Assembly (NCBI GenBank): GCA_023427865.1
Contig: JAEYZV010000004.1
Span: forward strand, 1-11,626
Source: Acidobacteriota bacterium
GTDB lineage: Bacteria; Acidobacteriota; Vicinamibacteria; Vicinamibacterales; Vicinamibacteraceae
Direction of reading: 5' to 3'
DNA: 11,626 nucleotides
The notes below the pieces were generated by a model. It was not told the DNA's origin. It saw only the letters and a list, made by a program, of their open reading frames with translations, and searched no databases. A program made the translations under genes and the position numbers. Below, piece after piece: positions 1 to 8,200 of this stretch. How positions within the stretch are numbered: the stretch's first letter is position 1; each line of letters begins with the position of its first letter.

Positions 1-216
1 CGTGTAGATCAGGTCGTCGCCGAGCAGCGAGCGGAGCGACGCCAGATCGTTCGTGGTCATCGCCTTGAACCGCGCCAGTTCGGCGCTGCGCACGGCCCCG
101 GCATCCTTGCCGGCGACGGCCGCGGCACCGGCCCCGGATGATGCGGGCGACTGGGCGAACGAGAGAGAACAGGCGAGCAACACGACGAGACCGGAGGCGG
201 CGACGGATTTCAGCAT
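1..216 (-). CDS. Secreted DUF4440/SnoaL-like (NTF2 superfamily) protein, 3' end cut off by window
   Basis: Reading the minus strand from the ATG at 216 gives 72 uninterrupted codons up to the window edge, so this is the N-terminal part of a longer protein. Residues 1-22 look like a Sec signal peptide: MLKS, then a hydrophobic stretch (VVLLACSLSFA) with likely cleavage after SFA. A low-complexity Ala/Gly linker follows (about 23-43). The segment ELARFKAMTTNDLASLRSLL then GDDLIYT (about 46-72) resembles the opening helix of DUF4440/SnoaL-like proteins, small cone-shaped folds of the NTF2 superfamily that often bind small ligands or act as steroid-isomerase-like enzymes. The rest of the domain, normally another 80-100 residues, lies outside the window, so any catalytic residues cannot be checked. 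The gene is divergent from the membrane protein gene at 278. A TAATAT hexamer sits exactly 6 nt before the ATG. The start and signal peptide are well supported; the family call is likely but rests on a short segment. Confidence 0.72.
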   Translation of the reverse strand, partial: MLKSVAASGLVVLLACSLSFAQSPASSGAGAAAVAGKDAGAVRSAELARFKAMTTNDLASLRSLLGDDLIYT

Positions 217-222
217 GCGCGC

Positions 223-228
223 ATATTA
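223..228 (-). promoter_or_regulatory. Putative -10 element (TAATAT), leaderless start
   Basis: On the minus strand TAATAT is followed by GCGCGC and then the ATG of the DUF4440-like gene at 216. A spacing of 6 nt would place transcription initiation at or next to the start codon. No Shine-Dalgarno-like sequence lies before the ATG and I see no clear -35 box. The same arrangement recurs at three other starts in this window, which raises confidence in it. Confidence 0.5.
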
Positions 229-264
229 CGCGCAGCAATGGCTGGGGCGCGATTCCGACTCGTC

Positions 265-270
265 CATAAT
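265..270 (+). promoter_or_regulatory. Putative -10 element (CATAAT), leaderless start
   Basis: CATAAT is followed by 7 nt (GCGTCGC) and then the ATG at 278 of the membrane protein gene. It is AT-rich in a strongly GC-rich context and no ribosome binding site is visible, so it favours ATG 278 over the in-frame ATGs at 215 and 269; the latter overlaps the hexamer. It faces the divergent TAATAT element 36 bp away. Confidence 0.42.
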
Positions 271-277
271 GCGTCGC

Positions 278-1057
278 ATGACCCAGCAGGGCACGAGGGC
301 CACCCCCGAGAACCGGGGCGCGGACGCAGCGGCGCAGTACCGCGGCGAACGGCAGTCCCGGGCGACCGACGGCCAGGGAGGACGACGCGCCCGGCACGTC
401 CTGGAGCTCGAGGACATGCTCCTGGTCGCGTGGGTGTTCCTGAGCGAATCGGTCGTCCGGCGGTGGATCGGCGAGCCGCTGCAACTCGCGCAGGCGATGA
501 CGACGCACACGAGCTCGGATGGGTGGAGCGCCTGGTTCGATTCCCTGCCGTGGTTCGGCTGGGTCATCGTCGGCCTGTTCCTGTTCATCCTGCTCACGCG
601 CGGCCCCGAGGACACCGATCGCGACGTCGCCCTCGAGCGGCGCTGGCCGATGTTGATGTTCTCGCTGCCCTTCCTCTCGATTTACGCGCTCATTGCCACG
701 GGCATCCAGAGAATGGTCTTCGGACTTCCGGAGCGGCCGCCCGGAGCGCTCCCGCCATGGCCCGGGCCGTACGTGCCAGGTGTGGTGCGGCGTACGGCCG
801 CCATCCCCCTGGCGCTCCTCGGTGACGGGCTGTTCCGGCAGCAGATCGGGTTTGCCGGGATCGCGGTCGATGGCGCTGGCTGGCGACCGGAGTGGTCGCC
901 CACCCTGCTGCTGATGGTCGTGGCCTCCGCGCTGCCGTTCGCGATATTCGTCGCCGGCCCGCGCATCGCCGCCGGCGACGTGCTCGCGTGGCGTCCCTGG
1001 ATCATCCGGTTCCTGTTCTTCTACGCGACGGTGTTCATCAGCCACATCGCGTGGTGA
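278..1057 (+). CDS. Unrecognised integral membrane protein (about 4 membrane segments)
   Basis: A 259-residue protein that I cannot assign to a family. Residues 1-45 are polar and rich in Arg, Gly and Gln. A moderately hydrophobic segment follows at about 47-60 (MLLVAWVFLSES). Clear membrane-spanning stretches lie at about 93-107 (FGWVIVGLFLFILL), 124-143 (PMLMFSLPFLSIYALIATGI), 209-230 (TLLLMVVASALPFAIFVAG) and 241-259 (WIIRFLFFYATVFISHIAW), the last ending at the C-terminus. Between the second and third is a proline-rich loop (PERPPGALPPWPGP) and a weaker hydrophobic patch. No catalytic motif is visible. ATG 278 is chosen because a -10-like CATAAT lies 7 nt upstream; ATG 269 (three residues longer) or ATG 416 (MLLVAW) are alternatives. 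Codons show G/C at third position throughout, including the polar N-terminus, which supports real coding. It is followed by a 69-bp gap and a methyltransferase gene with its own promoter-like element, so it is probably monocistronic. Confidence 0.72.
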   Translation: MTQQGTRATPENRGADAAAQYRGERQSRATDGQGGRRARHVLELEDMLLVAWVFLSESVVRRWIGEPLQLAQAMTTHTSSDGWSAWFDSLPWFGWVIVGLFLFILLTRGPEDTDRDVALERRWPMLMFSLPFLSIYALIATGIQRMVFGLPERPPGALPPWPGPYVPGVVRRTAAIPLALLGDGLFRQQIGFAGIAVDGAGWRPEWSPTLLLMVVASALPFAIFVAGPRIAAGDVLAWRPWIIRFLFFYATVFISHIAW

Positions 1058-1114
1058 TGCCGCGACGATCGGGAGTCCCCGACTTTCGCCATCCGGTTCC
1101 GGGTGCGGACGCGC

Positions 1115-1120
1115 TAGCCT
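1115..1120 (+). promoter_or_regulatory. Putative -10 element (TAGCCT), leaderless start
   Basis: TAGCCT lies 6 nt (GTAGCC) before the ATG at 1127 of the methyltransferase gene. It matches the TAnnnT form with the same spacing as the elements at 223-228 and 4146-4151. No Shine-Dalgarno sequence precedes the ATG and no convincing -35 box is present. Confidence 0.45.
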
Positions 1121-1126
1121 GTAGCC

Positions 1127-1777
1127 ATGAGCGACGTGAACCTGTGGGCCTCCGACGATCACGCCCGCGCGTACCTGCTGCGGGCCGACGGCATCCCGCG
1201 CCGCCGCGAGGGCGAGGACGCGCTGCTCGAGTGCCTGCCCACCCGCACACGGCGGGTGCTCGACCTCGGGAGCGGTGACGGCCGGCTGCTCGTGCGCGTG
1301 CTCGAGGCGGCGCCGGAGGCCACCGGCGCCGCGCTCGATTTCTCGGACGAAATGCTCTGGCGGTTGCGCGTCCGGTTCGCCGAGGATCCACGTGTGAGCG
1401 TCCATGCACACGACCTGACCGATCCGCTGCCCGACATGGGAACGTTCGACGCGATCGTCTCGAGCTTCACGATCCATCACCTGCCCGACGCGCGCAAACG
1501 GTCGCTGTACGAGGAAATCTACGCCACCCTCGACCCGGGCGGCGTGTTCTGCAACCTGGAGCACGTCGCATCGCCGACGCCTGGGCTGCACGCGCTGTTT
1601 CTCGACATGATCGACGTGGCGCCGGGAGACGACGACCCCTCCAACAAGCTCCTCGACGTGGAGACGCAACTGGGCTGGCTGCGCGCGATCGGCTTTGCCG
1701 ACGTCGATTGCCACTGGAAGTGGCGCGAACTGGCGCTCCTCGCCGGTGTGAAGCCCGGCGACGCCGAGCGGGGTTGA
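1127..1777 (+). CDS. Class I SAM-dependent methyltransferase
   Basis: A 216-residue Rossmann-fold methyltransferase, a usual length for a single-domain enzyme of this class, predicted to be cytoplasmic. Motif I, the glycine-rich SAM-binding loop, is VLDLGSGDG at 44-52. The acidic residue after beta strand 2, which normally holds the ribose hydroxyls, is D71 in ALDFSDEML. The adenine-side motif is DLTDPLPD at 96-103. The post-II strand is FDAIVSSFTIHHLPD at 107-121, followed by LDPGGVFCNLEHV, the typical beta-5 region. The C-terminus carries a Trp-rich segment (HWKWRELALLAGVKP). The substrate cannot be inferred: there is no DNA- or rRNA-methylase signature such as NPPY, so a small molecule is most likely. 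The start follows a TAGCCT element by 6 nt. The HAD phosphatase gene follows after 18 nt on the same strand, so the pair is probably co-transcribed. Confidence 0.9.
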   Translation: MSDVNLWASDDHARAYLLRADGIPRRREGEDALLECLPTRTRRVLDLGSGDGRLLVRVLEAAPEATGAALDFSDEMLWRLRVRFAEDPRVSVHAHDLTDPLPDMGTFDAIVSSFTIHHLPDARKRSLYEEIYATLDPGGVFCNLEHVASPTPGLHALFLDMIDVAPGDDDPSNKLLDVETQLGWLRAIGFADVDCHWKWRELALLAGVKPGDAERG

Positions 1778-1795
1778 TTCCTTTCTGGCTGCGAC

Positions 1796-2491
1796 ATGGA
1801 CGAGCACCTCGACACCACGAGCCAACCCACGGCATTCCTGTTCGACCTCGACGGCACGCTCGTGGACAGCGTGTACCAGCACGTGCTCGCATGGCGCGAT
1901 GCGCTCGAAGCCGAAGGCATCACGCTGTCGATCTGGCGCATCCACCGCAAGATCGGTATGAGCGGCGGCCTGTTCACGAACATGCTCCTGCGCGAGACCG
2001 GCCTCGAGCTCGATCCCGATCGCATCGAACGGCTGCGCCGCCTCCACGCCACCGCGTACGCACGCTACTCGCGCGACGTCCGGCCGCTGCCGGGCGCCCG
2101 TGACCTGCTCGCCACGTTGACGGCCGCCGACATCCCGTGGGCGATTGCGACCAGCGGCCGCCTCGAGACCGCGGCCCCCGTGATCGAAACCCTCGGGGTC
2201 TCGCCGGACGCGGCGACTGTCGTGACGCGGGACCAGGTGCGCTACGCCAAGCCCGATCCCGACCTGTTCATCGCCGCCGCACGACGTCTCGGTGTGCCCG
2301 TGGAAACCGCGTCGGTCGTCGGCGACAGCGTGTGGGACATGCTTGCCGCACGGCGCGCCAGGTCGCTGGGCATCGGCCTGCTCTCGGGTGGCTACGGCAC
2401 CGAGGAGCTCGAGCGCGCCGGCGCGTACCGCGTGTACGAGGACCCCGCCGCGCTGCTGCGTCACCTCGACGAAGTCGGCGGACGGCGATAG
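1796..2491 (+). CDS. HAD-superfamily (subfamily IA) hydrolase, phosphatase-like
   Basis: A 231-residue haloacid-dehalogenase-fold enzyme with all four motifs. Motif I is FDLDGTLVDS, with nucleophile D17 and acid/base D19. Motif II is ATSG, with T119 or S120 in the phosphate-binding position. Motif III is K152 in YAKPDPDLF. Motif IV is GDSVWDM, with D177 and D181 as Mg2+ ligands. A helical C1 cap occupies about residues 26-95, giving the overall plan of phosphoglycolate phosphatase and beta-phosphoglucomutase relatives. Mg2+-dependent hydrolysis of a small phosphorylated metabolite in the cytoplasm is therefore expected, but the substrate is open; motif I lacks the features that would prove a mutase. 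No ribosome binding site or -10-like hexamer lies close to ATG 1796, which fits translation from the upstream methyltransferase transcript, 18 nt away. A repeat array begins 4 nt after the stop codon. Confidence 0.9.
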   Translation: MDEHLDTTSQPTAFLFDLDGTLVDSVYQHVLAWRDALEAEGITLSIWRIHRKIGMSGGLFTNMLLRETGLELDPDRIERLRRLHATAYARYSRDVRPLPGARDLLATLTAADIPWAIATSGRLETAAPVIETLGVSPDAATVVTRDQVRYAKPDPDLFIAAARRLGVPVETASVVGDSVWDMLAARRARSLGIGLLSGGYGTEELERAGAYRVYEDPAALLRHLDEVGGRR

Positions 2492-2495
2492 GGTG

Positions 2496-2569
2496 CAGGT
2501 AACAGGCAGGCAAGGTGTCAGGTAACAGGGGGAGGTAACAGGGCCAGGTAACAGGAGGCAGGTAACACG
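2496..2569 (+). repeat. Short direct-repeat array, unit about CAGGTAACAGG
   Basis: Five copies of an 11-mer close to CAGGTAACAGG start at 2496, 2519, 2532, 2545 and 2559. The third begins with G, and the last ends ACACG. Start-to-start distances are 23, 13, 13 and 14 nt, with variable G/C-rich spacers of 2-3 nt between the last four. Degenerate relatives (AGGTGTCAGG at 2513, CAGGTGTCAG at 2594) flank the array. It lies between the HAD stop codon and the Gfo/Idh gene. Units and spacers are too short for a CRISPR array. Role unknown; it may belong to a dispersed intergenic repeat family. Confidence 0.8.
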
Positions 2570-2668
2570 CAGCAGGAATCAACTCGCAACCGGCAGGTGT
2601 CAGTGTCCTCGGCGCCAGCGGCGCGCGAGTTCGTGGCAAGATGGGCGCGATTTTCCTCACCCTCTCCC

Positions 2669-2672
2669 GGAG
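2669..2672 (+). promoter_or_regulatory. Ribosome binding site (GGAG) of the Gfo/Idh gene
   Basis: GGAG lies 9 nt before ATG 2682 and agrees with the start that gives a complete Tat signal. A possible -10-like CAAGAT at 2637-2642 would give a leader of roughly 30 nt, unlike the apparently leaderless genes in this window. Confidence 0.5.
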
Positions 2673-2681
2673 ATCCTCGTC

Positions 2682-4028
<1,347 letters not shown>

Positions 4029-4031
4029 GGC

Positions 4032-4070
4032 CGGGTAGCGGGTAGCGGGTACCGGGTAGCGGGTAGCGGT
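4032..4070 (+). repeat. Tandem 7-bp repeat CGGGTAG (five units plus remnant)
   Basis: Head-to-tail heptamers start at 4032, 4039, 4046, 4053 and 4060. All are CGGGTAG except the third, CGGGTAC, which creates a central GGTACC. A partial unit CGGT follows at 4067. The array begins 3 nt after the TAA of the Gfo/Idh gene. The rest of the gap (4071-4145) has no other structure that I can see. A period of 7 is not a multiple of 3, as tolerated in non-coding DNA. Confidence 0.9.
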
Positions 4071-4145
4071 TCGTCGCGGAGCCTGGTCATCGATTGCCCG
4101 CGCGCCTGCGATCACGATTGCGGACGCGGAGGCGGTTGGCTGGCA

Positions 4146-4151
4146 TAGTCT
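4146..4151 (+). promoter_or_regulatory. Putative -10 element (TAGTCT), leaderless start
   Basis: TAGTCT is followed by GGAAGG and the ATG at 4158 of the alcohol dehydrogenase gene, the same 6-nt spacing as at 1115-1120. The GGAAGG directly abuts the ATG and is too close to act as a standard Shine-Dalgarno. A TTGCGG at 4118 is 22 nt upstream, too far for a normal -35 box. Confidence 0.45.
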
Positions 4152-4157
4152 GGAAGG

Positions 4158-5222
4158 ATGCCGCTCTCCGCTTCTGCCTACGCCGCTTTCGACAAGGCGG
4201 GCCCGCTCGGCCCGCTGACCATCACCCGCCGGGACCCGGGCCCGAAGGACGTCCAGATCGACATCCTCTACTGCGGGGTGTGCCATTCCGACCTGCACAC
4301 GGTGCGCAGTGAGTGGGAAGGGACGGTGTACCCCTGCGTCCCCGGGCACGAGATCCTCGGCCGTGTGAGCGCCGTCGGGGCCGAGGTGAGCAGGTTCCGG
4401 GTCGGCCAGCTCGCCGCGGTCGGCTGTCTCGTCGATTCCTGCCGTGAGTGCGAGAGCTGCAAGGCCGGACAGGAGCAGTACTGCGACACGTCCGGCATGG
4501 TCTTCACGTACAACAGCCCCGACCCTCACCTGCCGGGACAGATGACGTACGGCGGCTACTCGACGACGGTGACGGTGACCGAGGACTTCGTGCTGTCGGT
4601 GTCCGAGAGCCTCGACCCGGCCGCTGCGGCGCCACTGCTCTGCGCCGGCATCACCACCTATTCGCCGCTTCGACATTGGCACGCCGGACCAGGCAAGAAG
4701 GTCGGCATCGTCGGCCTCGGCGGGCTCGGGCACATGGGAGTCAAGTTCGCCAGCGCCTTCGGTGCCGAGACCGTGCTGTTCACGTCGTCGGCGGGCAAGG
4801 TCGCCGATGGCCGACGCCTGGGAGCACACGACGTGGTGATCTCGAGGGACGCCGAGGCGATGCAGAAGCACGCCTCGAGCTTCGACGTGATCCTGAACAC
4901 CGTCGCGGCGTCGCACGATCTCGACCAGTACACGAGCCTCCTCAAGCGTGACGGCACGCTGGTGCTCGTCGGCGTGCCCGAACGGGCACACCCGTCGCCG
5001 AGTGTGGGCAACCTCGTCTTCCGGCGCCGCAGTATCGCCGGTTCGCTGATTGGCGGCCTGCGCGAGACGCAGGAGATGCTCGACTTCTGTGCCGGTCACG
5101 GCATCGTCTGCGACATCGAACTGATCTCGATGCCGCAGATCGACGAAGCCTACGAACGCATGCTGAAGAGTGACGTGAAGTACCGCTTCGTCATCGACAT
5201 GAGCTCGTTGAAGAGGAGCTGA
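4158..5222 (+). CDS. Zinc-dependent NAD(P) alcohol dehydrogenase (YahK/cinnamyl-alcohol-dehydrogenase type)
   Basis: A 354-residue medium-chain dehydrogenase/reductase of full family length, presumably cytoplasmic and reversibly reducing aldehydes to alcohols. Catalytic zinc ligands are visible as C42 and H64-E65 (GVCHSDLH, PGHE) and C162 (PLLCAGITTY). Structural zinc ligands are C95, C98, C101 and C109 in the C-x2-C-x2-C-x7-C pattern. The cofactor site is GLGGLGHMGVKFA starting at 186. The strand-2 end carries FTSS rather than an acidic residue, which usually indicates NADP(H). The sequence resembles the YahK/CAD group, which has broad aldehyde specificity, so the physiological substrate is not predictable. 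The start is fixed by a TAGTCT hexamer 6 nt upstream. The gene converges on the TonB receptor gene with a hairpin-forming repeat between them. Confidence 0.94.
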   Translation: MPLSASAYAAFDKAGPLGPLTITRRDPGPKDVQIDILYCGVCHSDLHTVRSEWEGTVYPCVPGHEILGRVSAVGAEVSRFRVGQLAAVGCLVDSCRECESCKAGQEQYCDTSGMVFTYNSPDPHLPGQMTYGGYSTTVTVTEDFVLSVSESLDPAAAAPLLCAGITTYSPLRHWHAGPGKKVGIVGLGGLGHMGVKFASAFGAETVLFTSSAGKVADGRRLGAHDVVISRDAEAMQKHASSFDVILNTVAASHDLDQYTSLLKRDGTLVLVGVPERAHPSPSVGNLVFRRRSIAGSLIGGLRETQEMLDFCAGHGIVCDIELISMPQIDEAYERMLKSDVKYRFVIDMSSLKRS

Positions 5223-5230
5223 ACGAGGAG

Positions 5231-5258
5231 AAGGACGAAGGAGCCTTCCTTCGTCCTT
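5231..5258. terminator. 12-bp perfect hairpin between convergent genes, possible bidirectional terminator
   Basis: AAGGACGAAGGA (5231-5242) pairs perfectly with TCCTTCGTCCTT (5247-5258) around the 4-nt loop GCCT. It lies 8 nt after the ADH stop codon and 20 nt beyond the receptor stop codon, where both convergent transcripts should end. There is no T-run on either side, so it is not a canonical intrinsic terminator. It may instead block read-through, protect 3' ends, or simply be a product of the repeat. Confidence 0.5.
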
Positions 5259-5280
5259 CCTCCTTCGTCCTTCCTCCTTC
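5247..5280. repeat. 14-bp tandem repeat TCCTTCGTCCTTCC (about 2.4 copies), polypyrimidine tract
   Basis: Two exact copies lie at 5247-5260 and 5261-5274, followed by TCCTTC (5275-5280), which runs into the TonB receptor stop codon. The first copy supplies the right arm of the hairpin at 5231-5258. Bases 5244-5280 are pyrimidines apart from two G residues, and the stretch before them is purine-rich, so strand asymmetry switches abruptly at about 5243. Confidence 0.85.
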
Positions 5281-8200
5281 AGAAGCTGAACCTGACGCCG
5301 AGTTGAATCTGCCGCGGCGTGGTCGCCAGCGACGTGATGGTGCCGAAGTTCGTGGAGGTACGGTTGCTGTTGGGCGCGCCGAAGTTCGTCGTGTTCAGCA
5401 CGTTGAAGGCCTCGACGCGCACCTCGAGCCGCGACTGCCCGACGCCGAGTCCGAAGCCCTTGTGCAGCCCGAGGTCGAGCGTGTAGATGGCCGGGCCGCG
5501 CGCCGCGTTGCGTGGCGCGTTGCCGAACGGCTGCGACGGGTCGGTCGGCACGATGATGTTGTCGCGGTTGTACCAGTTGTCGATCGTCTGCTGCCCTTCG
5601 GGCGCGTAAATGTCGCCCGAGATGTTCGGCCGGTAGGTCGGCGCGCCGCTGACCGAGAACTGCGCCGACGGCGAGTACGTGAGGTTGGCCGGCAGACCGC
5701 TCGTCATGGTGTTGATCGCGGTGATGCGCCAGCCGCCGGCGACGGCCTCGACCACCGGGTGCAGCCCGTTGCCCCAGCGGCGACCTTCACCGAACGGCAG
5801 TTCCCACACGACCGACGTGGTGTTGTTGAGCGGCTGGTTGTAGCCCGACAAGCCGAACTCGCCCTCGATATCGGCGTAGTTCACGCGGCTGTTGTCGCCG
5901 TTGGCCGTCTCGAGGTGGCCCGAGGCGTTGTCGCGCGCGCGCGACCACGTGAAGGAGTTCAACAGGTACAGCCCGTCGGACCATCGCCGCTCGACCTTGA
6001 TCTGCAGTGCGCGGTAGTCCGCACGACCGCCGTCGAACGCCGTCTGGATGAACTGATAGCCCTGGATCGGCCGCCGCAGTTGCAGCAGCGTGTTCTCCCC
6101 GGGGTTGTTCGGCCGCGCCTGGTTCAGGTCGGCGAGGATCATCAGGTTGTCGCTCTTGTTGCCGATGTAGGCGACATCCACCATCAGCTTCGGCAGCAGC
6201 TCGCGCTGCACCGTCACGTGCCAGCTCTGGACGTATCCCGTCTTCAGATCCGCGGGAATGTGATTCACGCGGCCGTTGATGGGGTCGTAGTTCTCGGGCA
6301 CGTTCAGGCCCACCGGGTATCCCTGCTGCGTGGGGCGGAAGCAGGTGGTCGGCGCGAGGTCGTTCGTGCACAGCCCCTGCGAGGGCTGCTGCGAGATCGA
6401 GACCGGTACCACGTGCGGGCCGTTGAACGAGAGCAGGTTCTCGCCACCCAGCCGGTTGAAGTGGATGTAGCTCATGCCGTACGCCGAGCGGATGACGGTC
6501 TTCGGCGTGAGGCTGTAGGCGAGGCCGACGCGAGGTGCCCAGTTGTTGCGATCGGGATTGACGAGCGCCCGATCGTAGATCGACCCGTCGCGCGCCTGCA
6601 GCAGCGTGTTGGTCGCCGGGTCGAAATTGGTGAGCAGGTTGTCCTCTTCCCATTGCGGCGTGCCGAACTCGTAGCGCACGCCGAGGTTCACCGTGAGATT
6701 GGGCGCCACCTTCCAGTCGTCCTGGAGGTACCCGAAGTGCATCCGCTGGCGCAGGTTGAACACGTACGGGTTGACCAGGTCGTAGGTGCTGCGCGCCCCG
6801 AACATGAAGTCCGCGAGGTTGTACATCGCCGCGTTGGCCGGCGCGCCGGTCGGGCGCGAGAACTGGCCCCCGTACTGATCGTGGCCGTACTTCGGGTTAA
6901 CGTCGTCGACCTCGGTGTCGATCCGCTGGTACTCGTAGCCGGTCTTGAGCGTGTGCGAGCCCTTGATCCACGAGTAGTTCAGCCGCAGGTCGACCACGAA
7001 CGGGTTCTGGAACTGCGGGTTGCTGTTCTGCCGGCCCCACGCCGTCCAGCCGCTCACCGACTGCTGCGTCAGCCCCCCGGCGAAATACGTGTCGGTCGGC
7101 AGCCCCGTGATCCCGTATGCCTGCAGCATGTTGGGCGACCCGGTCCCCAGGGCCGACTTGCCTGCGTCGGTCTTCGACACGCCGACCCGCACTTCGAGCA
7201 GCGAGTTGCTCGAGAGCGTGCGCGTGAGCCCACCGGCGACCTGGTGGTTCGTCACGTTGACGAAGTTGTTGGCCGGTGAACTGATGTCGCCCGGAATCGG
7301 ACCCGGCTCGAAGTTGTCCACGTCGCGCCAGCTGTAGCGCAGGAACGTCGACGTCGCGCTGTTCAAGCTCTGATCGAACTTGATGTCGAACTTGTCGTTG
7401 AAGTCCTCGCGTCGCGGCAGCGAGTCGAAGTTGTTGGAGTTGCCGCCGCGCGTCGGCGCCGGCAGGCCGGCGAGCACCTGCCTGGCGAAGTCGGTGATCG
7501 CCGACTGCGGGATGACGCCGTTGGCGAACACCTCGCCGGTGATCGGGTTGCGGACCGGCACGCCGAGGTTGCCCTGCCGCTGCTCCATCGTCGGGATGCT
7601 GGCAAACGTCAGCTGCTTGCTGACCTCGCGGAATCCCTCGTAGTTGAAGAAGAAGAACGCGCGATCGCGGACGATGGGCCCGCCGAACACGCCGCCGAAC
7701 TGGTTGCGGTTCATCTCGGGCTTCACGCCCGACGAGGGCTTGAAGAACCCGGTCGAGTTCAGCTTCGTGTTGCGGTTGTACTCCCACGCGGCACCGCGGA
7801 ACTGATTGGTGCCGCTGCGGAACGTCGCGTTGATCACCGCACCGCCCGCACGCCCGAACTCGGCGCTGAAGTTGTTGGTCTGGACCTTGAACTCCTCCAC
7901 CGCGTCTGGCGACACCTGCACGACCTGGTTGGAGAAGCCCTGGTTGCTCGTGCCGTAGGAGTTGTTGTCGACGCCGTCGAGGATGAAGTTGTTGAGCGCG
8001 CTGCGCAGCCCGTTGACGTTGAACGAGGCGTCGCGCGAGTTGGCGATGTTGGAGCGGCGCACGCCCGGGCTGAGGAGCGCGAGATCGGCATATGCCCGGC
8101 CATTGAGCGGCAGGTTGACGATCTGTTCACGGGTGATGACCGTGCCGCGATCGCTCGACTCGCTCTCGAGCAGTCGCGCGGCGCCAGTCACCTCGACGGT

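Noticed and set aside
2496..2569. CRISPR-like array
   Set aside because: Units are 11 nt with 2-3 nt spacers between most copies, far below CRISPR dimensions, and no cas gene is nearby.
5303..7279. Long plus-strand open frame (about 658 codons) opposite the TonB receptor
   Set aside because: It is antisense to a clearly recognisable receptor, and its product is rich in Arg, Val and His with no domain; it is open only because of the GC-rich codon bias of the true gene.
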